Shown here: positions 8,701 through 20,700 of the stretch, piece after piece | Layout of the letters: the number at the start of each line of letters is the position of its first letter | How positions within the stretch are numbered: position 1 is the first letter of the stretch | Assembly (NCBI GenBank): GCA_029245125.1 | Contig: JAQWPZ010000062.1 | Coordinates: forward strand, 1-33,114 | Reading direction: 5' to 3' | From: Rubripirellula sp. | GTDB taxonomy: Bacteria > Planctomycetota > Planctomycetia > Pirellulales > Pirellulaceae | DNA length: 33,114 nucleotides | Made by a program: the position numbers and the translations under genes | The notes under the pieces: model-generated | The model's input: only the letters and a program-made list of their open reading frames with translations | Database searches by the model: none | What the model was told of the DNA's origin: nothing

Positions 8701-11700
8701 GCAGTTGGGTATGTCGACCAATCCATTTGCCAATATCGATGATGCAATCGACAAGGCACAGCAGCAGATTGACGCTCAGACAGGTGATCTTGTCAAAAAG
8801 CAAGTTCGCATCGTCGGTGGCGGGACTTACCAAATCGGATTAGATAACCGAGCATTGCCGTTGTCCGATGGAGCCACATTGGATCTGCCACGCGGTGTCC
8901 AATTGGTCGTTGATGGCGGATCAACTTTCTTGATGCGTCGCAGTCGAATTGGTATCGGTAGTACAACCGAGGCATCGCAAACCGATCGCAGCGAAACATC
9001 GATCCAAGTTCTCGGCACCCCCGGTAATTCGGTCACGTTCACCAGTCAATCTGCTACTCCTCAAGGAGGCGACTGGGGTGGGATCGATATCCGAGGCGAT
9101 GTCGATACCAGAGATGACAGTCGAGTGAATCTTGAAGAAGCGGGTGTCTTCTTGAATCACATCCAATACGCTGACATGCAATTTGGCGGTGGTTCTGTCG
9201 CGGTCGATGGCCCTCAGGTCGTCGTCAGCCCGATCGAATTGGCTTCGGTACGCCCGACGATCATCAATAGCCGAATTTCGAACTCGGCTGATGCTGCCAT
9301 CGCGGCGACTCCGGACAGCCTTGCTGAGACCCGTTTTGATGAGCAGCGTTTCCAGGCAGCGGCCTCCTTTACTCCTGATGTCAAACGAATCGGGCCGCAC
9401 ATCCGTGGCAATGAAATCGTCGACAACAGCATCAACGGCTTGTTCATCCGGATCGAGACCCGAACCGGCGAAAATCTCGAGCAATTGAATGTGAGTGCTC
9501 GGATTGACGATACCGATATCGTGCACGTGTTGACGGAAAATCTGGCGATCGAGGGAAATCCCGGCGGTCCAAATGCCAGTATTGATGCTCCTGGTGCAAA
9601 CCTGATCCGATCTGCTGCGACTGGCATTGCAGGTTCGGTTCCGGCCGGTTTGTACCGATATCGAATGACTTTCGTCGATGCGAATGGTTATGAAACGGCG
9701 GCCAGCGACGAGTCGGTGATCGTCTCTGCCAGTGCGACCGGTTCAGTTCGTTTGACTGGTTTGCCGACTGTTCCTGCTGGTCAAGACTTGACCGGACGAA
9801 GGCTGTACCGTGCTACGTTAGACGCCAACGGTGATTCCGGTCCGTATCTGCAAGTTGCCCGGCTCAACACCAACGATCTGACGTTCGTTGATACGGCCGC
9901 GACTGGGACTGTGCCGATTGTGCCCAATAATGTTCAGATTGGACGTTTGAATCCGAGCCTGGTCATCGATCCAGGTGCCGTTGTTAAGCTTCGCGGCTCT
10001 CGAATTGATGTCACCTTCGGTAGCCATCTGTATGCCGAAGGTACCGAGGCAAAGCCGATTGTGTTGACGTCGCTGAATGACGCTCGTTACGGAGCGGGTG
10101 GTTCATTTGACACCAGCAGCACTGTTCAGCAAGGAACCACTGTCAATCCAGGTGATTGGGGTGGCGTTCATGTCGCCTACGGGGCCGCTGCGTCGTTCGA
10201 TCGCGTGACCTTGGCGGGTGGAGGCGGTTCGACCCGTATCGAGGGCGGTTTTGGGTCCTTCAATGTCATTGAAGCTCTGCAAGCCGACCTCCGCATCGCA
10301 AACAGTCGTCTCGAAATCAACGGAGACGGACGAAACTTTGTGAATGACCCGGATGATGTTCGTTCTGATCGCGTTGGCCGAGGCGACAACACGAGCGGCA
10401 CGATCTTCGTTCGTGCATCACAACCGGTCGTTCTGGACAACGAGTTTGTTGATAACACCGGGCCAGTGCTTACCTTCGACGTGAATAGCTTCACCTCGGA
10501 CGAAGTGATTGATGCTGGCCGCGCTACCGGAATGCTCGGGCGTGTGAGCGACCTGAATGGAAACTCCGGACCCATGATCGCCGGCAACCGCATCGGCACA
10601 ACACGACTGAACACGGTAGATCCGAACGATCCAACCAATCGGAATTTCAGCAGTAACGATGCCCTGCGGCAGAATGCTGTAGTCGACCAGAATGGCGATC
10701 CGATCTTCAGTTCCATCAACGGTTTGGAAGTCCGTGGTGGAAAGGTCGCAACCGAGTTGGTGATGGATGACGTCGACATCGTTCACGTCGTTCGTGACAC
10801 GATCGAGATCCCGAATCAGCACGTGTTGGGTGGCTTGCGACTGCAAAGCGACGCACGTGGCTCGTTGGTAATGAAGTTCCAAAGCCAGGACGCAGACGAT
10901 CCTGACACCTTGAACCGTCGCCAAGCAGGGATCGTTGCGGGCGGCACCTTGGTGACCTCCGAGGATGAATACATCGACATCGATGATCGCATCGGTGGCA
11001 GCCTGCAAATTGTCGGTCATCCTGATTTCCCTGTCGTGCTGACAGCATTGTCGGATGACACGGTGGGGGCAGGATTTACACCGAACGGCGAAGCAAACGT
11101 CGACACCGACAACAACGGTTTGCCGATTGGGCCGGACGGCTTGCCAATTCGGGATTTGACCAGCAACACCAGTGCTGCGGTGACGACTCCAGGTACCTGG
11201 GACGGAATCACCATCCGTGAAGCGGCTTCGGACGCCAATATCGCGATCACAAGTGAAACAGAGCCCGCAAACTTGGGTAATGTGCTCGTCAACGACACAA
11301 ACCCAATTCCGAGTCAGTCACAATTCCTTGGCGAGTTGGCTCCCGATCAATCCTCTGGCGACAATAATCGTCGACTTGGTTTCATCGTTGATGGCACCAT
11401 TGCAGAGTCGAGTGACCTCGACGTCTACTCCTTCATTGGTGAGGCCGGGGTAGAGATTTGGTTGGACATTGACCGCACGAATTCTCGCTTGGACACCGTC
11501 ATCGAATTGATTGACGCCAACGGCTTTGTGCGGGTCCTTTCTGATGACTCGTTGTCGGAGTCCAAAGGTGACACCGATCGCTTGATCGGTGAGGGTGGGT
11601 TCAATCCGACCGCCGCACGAGCGTTGAATCGTGAGTTGGTTGCACCAGGATCACCTGATGCTGACTTCCAAGACGACTATTCCACCAACTCGCGTGATGC

Positions 11701-14700
11701 AGGGATGCGATTGGTCCTGCCTGGTTCGATCGGGCAACGCTTCCTTTACCACGTGCGTGTTCGGAGTGCCAACAGCGACGTCTCCGGTGACAACTCCTTG
11801 GTCGATGCCGGTCAGTTGCGAGGTGGTTTGACGAGCGGTGCCTACCAAATGCAGATCCGTCTCGGCGAGACAGATGTGTTTGCCGGAACCCAAGTGCGAT
11901 TCAGCGATGTTCGCTTTGCGGTTAATGGTGTGCAAGTGATTGGTGGGCCGACACACAGTCCAATCGCTGCAGATGAGTTTGAGAAGCTGACGCCCAATGA
12001 AACGCTTGCTGATGCTCAACGGTTGGGTCTGTATGAAACTCAATTCGATGGCAGCACTCCGACAGGTGATAACCCGCTTCTGTTCCCTCGGCCGACTGGA
12101 ACGGATGTCGTGTTGGATAACCCCGCCAGCCCGCTTGCCAGCGACCGCTTGGCAAAGAGTGTTGGCGGGATCCTGGATGGCAGCACCGATGTTGACTGGT
12201 ATCAATTCACGGTCAACTACGAGCAACTGACGCGTGATGCGGCTCAGTTGTACCTGTCGACGATCTTCGATCTCGATTACGCCGACGGCGTTGCTCGCGC
12301 TGATACTGCCATCTACGTTTTCAATGACGCACGGCAGCTAGTGTTGTGGGGAACTGACAGCAACATCGCCGATGATCAGCCACCAGCCGCTACCGACTCC
12401 CAGGATTTGGTAGGTATCAGTGATTTGTCGAGAGGATCCTTTGGAACAAACGATCCGTTTATCGGTTCTGCTGAATTGAATGAAGGATCCTACTTCATTG
12501 CAATCAGCAACCAAGATAGCGTGCCCGAGCAATTGGGGCAGTTCTTTGACGCCGATGCCACGAACCCGTTGCTACGGGTTGAGCCTTTGGATTCCATTAA
12601 TCGAATTGTTGAAGATCACATTGAATTCTTCGGCGGTGGAACAGCATCGGATCCAGAAGTGCCGATCTTGTTCGGCAATGACGCTGTCGTTCCTTATTCA
12701 CTCGATGACGTCATGTTGTACGTGAATACCGGAACGAGGTTGCATGTTGTCAATCCATTCACTGGTGACACCTACGAGCCAGGCGGTTTGGGGAGCTTTG
12801 TCGGTACCGACGACAACGTCATTCGAGACGTTGCTTTCCGTGCGAACGGTGAGTTGTTTGGCTACACCGACAATGGTTCGGAAATTGGTGATGATTCCTC
12901 CGAGTATGTGAGGATCAACACCTTCGAGACTCCAGGGGCCGATGAGGTTAATCTGAACACCGTTGGTGTGATGGATATCGAAACGTTCCACTTGCAGAAT
13001 GTTGCTCCTGATAACGACCAATTGGATCAAGAAAGCGATGATGGGGTTCAGGTTGAAGGTATCTCGATTTCCGAATTGTTCGGTGAGGAGAGAGGCTTCT
13101 TTGTTGGCAACCGGCCAATTGACCGACTCGGTCTGAGCTACTTCGAGAATATTCTTTACCGCTTCGACGATGCGACCGGCGTCGTCGATGGGCCATCCTA
13201 CGATCGAGCTCGGTTCAATCCAGGTGCCGGCACAACACCGCGTGAAGTTGGCCAAATCGACACCGAGATCGTTTTGAACTCGCGTGCGACTCAACTCGGT
13301 ATCACAAATGCAACCGAGGTGGATCGAAACGGAGTTGCAACGCCGAGCTTGGTCGACGGTGATCGGTTCGTCTTGACGGATGTCACCAGTGCCGTGACCT
13401 TTGAGTTCGATCAAGGTTTCACGTTGGTCGCAAATGGTAATCAACCGGTTCGGGACGGCGATACGGTGACCGTTGATGGTGTTCTTTTTGAATTCAATAC
13501 CGGCCAAAGTCTGCAACTGAGCCCCGTCACACCAGCCGGATTCTTGAATCAGGGAACCACGGTCACGGTGGAGGGAACAGATAACGTTCCTGTGATTTTC
13601 GAGTTTGTTCGGTTCGGCTCGCCACAGGGAGACAACATTCCGATTTCGTTGGTCAATCTTGTTGGCACGACGCGGAATATTGACGCGATCGCTCAAGACT
13701 TGGCAAACGAAATTACCGCGAACGTAGAGGGAGTCACAGCTCAGTCACTTGGTGATGAAGTCTTTTTCGATGCGGCACCGGTCAGCTTGGGCGTCGATGG
13801 AACTGGGGTCACGATCGAGGGTAGTGAAGATAAGAACAATCCTTCAGCGATTGAAGTTCGTGTCAGCGAATCGACCAGTTCACAATCTTTGATTTCTGAA
13901 CTTGCCGATGTCATTCGCCGCGAAACGGACATCCCTGTTTCAGATGCCGGGACACAAGTCGCGTTCCCGACTGCAGTGAGCTTGGACGTCGATTCTCGCG
14001 CACTGACGCAGACGGGTGAGCCGGGTGTTGATGGTGACAATGTTGCTATCTTGTTGTTGCCTACTGATACGGTTGAAACGATCGGCGAGCGAATCGCGAT
14101 TGCTGTGAATCAAGCTTCCGACGAGGGGAAACTGAACAATGTTTCGGCCACTCCAAGCGGTCGTTCGCTGTCAATCGGTAATGGCTTTATCCTGAACGCG
14201 ACTGGCAATCTGACGGCTGGTGGGGTTCAGTTGGGCGGGCAGATCACCGGTATCGAGGTCGTGAATGACGCGATGTTTGCTGTCAGTGACCGTGGTGAAC
14301 TGTACCGAGTAGGTCCTGGTACTCTGCTCACTAATGGCAACCGTGAAATCGGAAACTATGTTGATACGGCGACGGATTTGGTCGGTATCAACTTTGAGGG
14401 TTTGCGTGCTGGTCCGGTGAGTCTCCAAAACGGGGCACTTAGCCAACTGCTGTTCGGGATTACCGGTTTTGGTGACATCCTGGCATTCAACACGCGTGGT
14501 GAATTGCAGCCGGTCTTCGCTGGCGGCCGTAGTCGGATTTCGACTGGCTTGTTTGGTGCTAGAGGATTGGATTTCAGTGTCGTTGATTTCAATATGTGGC
14601 ACGCGACGGGGACTCGGGGTGATGATCCGGGTCACGGCATCAATCCGCTCTTCAACAATGCTCGGCTTTCGAGTCAAGGTGGTACCAGTCTCGCGTTCAC

Positions 14701-17700
14701 GTATGAGGATGGGGCGTTCGGTGGGTTGTACCCAGACCCTGTCGAGCGACCGACAGCTGAAGCCCGCCTCGATGGCGGAGGTTTCGAGAACACCTTCAAC
14801 GTGCCAGGTGGCACGAAGGGTGTAATCCAGAGTAACGCGTTCTCCTTGGAAGGCTATGCATCTGACGACCTCCCAACGCTGTACTTCAATTACTTCATGG
14901 AGACTTCGGCCATAAATGGCCAAGATGCACTGCGTGTTTACGTGACGACCAGTGAGGGTGTTGAGCATCTGGTAGCGACTAACAACTTGGAGCTGAGAGA
15001 TCTCGTTGGAGATGACGAGTTCGATGATCCAAGCCCATTCCTATTCCCAGCGTATGCTGATCCTGACGACCCGTTCGAGGCCGACGACATTGACGTCGAC
15101 GTCCAGCAGTTGTACGACACCAATGGTTCGGTTAATTCGGCTTGGCGACAAGCTCGGGTTCCTCTCGGTGAGTTTGCTGGAAAGTCGGGGCTCAGTTTGC
15201 GGGTCGAGTTCTCAACTCAGGGGACCACTGCGACGACTTCAGAATCACTGCGGGTAATCAGCGGTGCCGCGTTGGCAAAGTCAGATGATCTGCAGTTCGC
15301 TATCGATGGCGAAACGTTTGTGATCGATCTGGCTCCTACCATTTCGTTCCCCTCAGGGCAGGTCCTCGCAGAGCTCTACACCGCTCCGAATGAGGCAGCG
15401 ATCGTGACTATCGACGGACAGGATTATGTCCTCGACGATGGTGCCCGTACTATCACTGCACCTCAAATCTCGATCGACCTGTTGGCCGCGAATCCTGGAT
15501 TCGCTCTTAACGAGCTGACTGCCAATCAGATTGCCGAGACGGTTGCATTAGAAATTCAGGGCAACCTGCCACCGAATCCAGAGTTCAGCGGTTTTGACTT
15601 CTCTGACCCGAGCGATGATCCAAATGTCGCACGCGGTCGCAATGACTTAATATTCGAGGCAACTCCCCTGCCCTACACCGGCGGCAACTTGACCATCATT
15701 GGGTCAGGTCGCTTCGGGACCGTAGGTGATCCCGCCGCACCTCCGACAAACGTCGATGATGTTGATCTGCAGCGATTGGATGTGAAGGCTGGTGCGGTCA
15801 TCGAAGTCGACTTGGATTTGGATTCCAATCCTGGGCTGACTTCCGTGGTTCGGTTCTTCGACAGTAATGGCGATGTTCTCCCCTCGGTCACAAATCCCGC
15901 TACCAACACGGTGCAGTTGGCGGTTGCGAATGACGGTGTTGTCTATATCGGCTTCAGTGGTCGTGGAAATGACACCTACGATCCGCGTATCGCCGGTTCT
16001 GCCCAACCTGGTCAAGTCGATACTTACCAGGCCACTGTGAGTATTACCTTGCAGTCAGCGATTCGATCCGATGAGAACCTCGTTGAATTCTTTGGTGCTG
16101 AGTTGGGTGTTGCGGCGAGCCCAGCGAATCTGTTTACAGTGACGCCGAGCACGGGCGGTGGATCTAACAATCGCGTTTCGGTTAGTCGGTTCCTGACGAC
16201 ATCGGAAGTGGCATTCCAAGTCCGTCGTGCATTGGCAAATCGTTTCACACGCGGTGATACCGCGGCAATTCCGATTGCGGGATCAACGGTTCGTGTTGCC
16301 GGCTTCAGTATTGATGACTCGGGGCCGTTTGGATCTGAGGATGATCGTTTCCAGTTCAGTGCTGGTTTCTTGGATGCGGCAAGAGAAAATGACTTTGAAG
16401 GTGTCTACCTGGATGACTTCATTATCGGTTTCGCCGAACGTGGTGAAGTGGTCACCAGTGCCAATCCGATCGATCCCAATGCCAACTTCATCGCTGATGG
16501 TGCGAACGACTTCACTCTGCCTGTATCGCCAACGCAGCCAACCACCACTGGTGCTTATCAGTTCGAGATTCGGGACGGTAGCGAATACGTCAACAGTGGT
16601 TTAGTAACACGGGGACTCGGTGATGCCCCTGCACAGTTCCGTACCTTTGATACCAACGATCGGCTCACTGCGGGTGTGACACTTCAGGCTCTGCCTGCTT
16701 CGGGTCTACTCGACGGTGCCACCTTCTCGGTCTTCGACTCGTTCAATCAGGTGAACTTCGAGTTCGATATCGCTGATCCCGAGGGGAACTTCAATGGTTT
16801 GACTGATCCCGGTGCGGTTGTGATCGAATTGACGGCCGAGGCAACGGCGAATGAAGTTGCCGATGCGGTGATCAATACGTTGAATTCATCGAGCGTCCAA
16901 TCGGTGTTGGATGTCGAGGCAACCCGCGGGAACACGACGGTGACACCTGATTCGGGTGAGGCACGCGACTTCTTGGATTCAACTGTCAACCTTTACGGGG
17001 AAATCAGTTTCAATGAGATTTCGCCTTCGTTTGGTGAGGTCACAACCTTCGAGCTTCGAGGGGATGCGAATCGTGATCGGGACGAACAAGGGATCATCTT
17101 GATCGAGAACAGTCGGTTCTTATTCAATCAAGAGAATGGAGTCACGATCACGCGAGATGCGACCGCCAATGTGCTCTCCAGTGATGCACAAGATGCCTTC
17201 CCATCGGCGTTGACCTATCCACGAAACTTGATCGAGCTGAACACCGAAGGTTTGATTCCTGGTGTTGTGGTGCAGAACAACGTGCTTGCCTTCAACACTC
17301 TTGCGGGTGTCGCGATCGAAGGACTCAACGGTGGTGGCGGAGCGTTGAATAATCCGGTTGGATATGATCAGATCGTCAACAACACCTTGGTGGGTGGATT
17401 GGCAGAGCCAGGCCCAGACCTAGGTCCTCAAGTGTTCAGTGGAACCTTGTACGAGCGTGGTGGTATTTCCTTCGCTGACCAAGTCGTGTCGGTGGATCTG
17501 GGCGGCGACGTTGACGGTACCTTCACAAATCCATTGGCAGCACTCAGCTCACCGGATGGATTCGGTCAAGGTCCTGAACCCACTGATGGAACATTCACTT
17601 TGTCCCTCGGTACAGGTGGCGAAGCAACCTTCTTGTTCACTGATAACTTCTTGACGGGTAACGATTCGCCCGCTGCCGACTTGGTGATCTACGAAACGGG

Positions 17701-20700
17701 TGCCAGTGAGACCGTGCGTGTCGAAGTCAGCCGTAATGGTCAAGATTTCTTCTTTGTCGGTAATGCTAACGGCTTTGACGGCATGATCGATTTGGATCAG
17801 TTTGGGTTCGGTTCGCGTGAGCGATTCTCATTCGTCCGATTGGTTGATGTTGTGACGCCAGCAGATGAGCCCACCGCAGCGTTTGGTGCCGCGGGTGCAG
17901 ATATCGATGCAATCGGTGCACTGTCCACGACGCCAGCGACCCTGTACACACCTGCTGGCGACGGCATTGTGGTGACACAAAACTCTGGCCCAACCCTGTT
18001 GAATAACGTCGTGGCCAACTTCGCCACCGGGGTCAACGTTTCGCTGTCAGCACCCGGTGACGTATCGCGTGACCGAACGGTGATTGGCGGCAGCGGTTAC
18101 TTCAATAATGTTGACAACGCGAACGGTACAGACGATGCATCGTTGGGCTTGGCTGCTCAGATCATCGATTCGTCGGAGGAAATCTTCGTCGATGCCAGTG
18201 GTTTGGTGTTCACTCCACAGCATGGTGCATCGACGATTGATAGTTCGATTGACTCGTTGCAAGACCGAGCCTCGTTGTTGACGCTGCGAGGAGCAGTCGG
18301 CCTGCCGCCCGTTCCAATCATCGCCCCCAGCATTGACCTGAATGGTCAGTTGCGAGTTGATGATCCCAATGTCGACACTCCACCTGGCGTCGGGGCGCGA
18401 GTCTTTAAGGATCGTGGTGCAGAAGATCGTGCGGATTCGATCGGTCCAAGACTGTCTTTGATCAAGCCTCGCGGTGATGACTTGTTGATCGACAGCGGCC
18501 GCGTTTCTTCGACGGGAACTGTTTACAACTCCTTTGAGATCCAGCTGATTGATGGAATCACACCGGCTGATCCGAGTTCGGGTGTTGGCGTCGATGATGG
18601 AAGCGTGAATGGTTCGTTGATCTTGCTGACCCGATTACAGTCTGGCAGCAACGTGACCGAGACGCTCGTCGAGGGTGTCGATTATCGATTCTCTTACGAG
18701 CCAGCCGACAATATCATTCGCCTGACACCTTTGGCAGGCATCTGGCAGGACAATTCGGTTTACACCATTGAGTTCCTGGGTAATGAAACCGGGATCCTTC
18801 AGGGGCAACCTGGGGTCAGGTACGCCGATGGAGCTCTCACTGAAATCAGTCTGCCGAACGCGAATCCAGAGTCGGTCATTCGTAACTTGACTGAGGTCGA
18901 TACCGGGATTGGTATTTCCATCTCGGAAGAAGCATTGAGCTTTGACTTCTTTGGCTTCCAGTTCCCAAATATCGAAGGTCAAAAGCTGGAAGTATTCGAT
19001 GGGCATGCCGTTGAGCCGACCGTCTTCCACGTAACGACGGACAATGCAAACATCGATGCGATTTTGCAAGCCGATGAAGTGCCAGTTCGCGTTGGGGAAT
19101 CGGCAACGGCGGAACAAATTGCGTCAGCGGTGGCTGAGCAAATCAATCTGTCGTCCGTGAAATTGTTTGCCACTGCTGTGGGTAACAGAATTCAATTGCG
19201 TGACTCGGTGGTCAAGTCAAGTGAATTGTTTGACGTGCGGGGCGCGACGGCTTACTTCGGTGCCGATGTGATTCTGTCCGAAGAATTGACTGGCACCAGC
19301 ATTGTTGGGCAAAGCTTGGTCGTCTTTGACGGGACCAGCGAACAAACCTTTAGCTTGGTGACCGATTTATCGCAGCCTGTTGTCGGCACTCCTGTCTTGG
19401 TTTCTGAGGCCGCAAGGTTGTCGGAAATCTCGGATGCTCTCGGGACGGCAATCAATGATTCTGGATTGTTGGTCGACGCAAGTGTAAATGGTGATCGCCT
19501 GGAACTTCGGGGTCAGTTGGAGCGAGCGGATGCCAAGAGTTCCTTGGCCTTTGCTCGACCGGTTTCGTTGAACGGAAACCCGTTGAACGACGCGTTCAAG
19601 ATCACAGACTTCTCCCTGGATGTTGAACTAGCTGATACTGTGGCTCCATTCGCAGATGGTGAAACGGTCACGATCTTTGACGGCACGACCGAGCAAACGT
19701 TTGAGTTTGATGTTGACGGGGCAGTGAATGCTGGCAACACACCTGTACCGGTTCCGTTCTTCGCATCGTCTCAGGCTCTGCTTGCGGCGTTGACCAATGC
19801 GGTGAATAACTCGGGTTTGCAAGTTCAATTGGTCGCCTCGTCGCGTAGTTTCCGAATCACTGGACTCGCGAATCCGATTGGCGTGACATCGGCCACCGGT
19901 TCGGTGATCGTCGATGGATTTGGGAGGATTGGAACCTCACCCGGGTTTGGACTCAGTATTCCAGCCGACGGAGCGGACCTAAGTCCTGCTGTGGAGGACG
20001 GCCAATCGTTCACAATCTCACGCGGACCGATCTCGGTCACCTTCGAGCTTGATTTCGATGGCGTGCAGGATATCCCAGGTTCAACGTTGGTCCCAATCTT
20101 CGATGGCTCGCTGGATGGGGTTGCCAATGCGGTGGCTAACTCGATCAACCAGTCTCAGCTCGGATTGGTTGCTCAAAATGTTGGCGGCGGCGATGTGACG
20201 CTCACCGGGCTTGATACCACCAACGTGTCAATTGATTTGCGGGATACCGCGTTGACACAGGTTGGAATTGCTGGCCAGTCAACACCAATCCCCGTTGTTG
20301 TGCCGCTGGACGGTTCACCCTCGCAAATCGCAGGAGCATTCAGCGAAGCATTCGCCAAACTTGCGATCAACCAAACGCTGGTGGGTGATCGAGTGCTGAT
20401 CGAGGGTGCCGAATTAATTCGCGGCACATCGATCGTTGAGGATCGCATCAGCGATGAGGTCGGTAACCAAGCCTTGTTCGGCGAGTTGGTGATCTTCATC
20501 GGTGGTGGTTATGACTATGGTGACGCTCCAAGCCCTTATACTTCGACTGCTGAGGAGAACGGGCCACGACACTTGGTGGACCATGACTTCGCCCTGTGGC
20601 GACCGGATTCGTCCAATCCAAATGATCGACCGATCACGGAAGATGAAAACGCTCGCTTGCCAGATGCAGATGAAGATAATGGCGTCGAGCTCGTCGGGGC

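Noticed and set aside
12698-13696. Long open frames on the minus strand inside the giant gene (also around 8249-8833, 14171-14968 and 20746-21330)
   Set aside because: They lie antisense to a continuous, domain-rich coding frame, have no recognisable domain and compositions expected of reversed codons; they are shadows.
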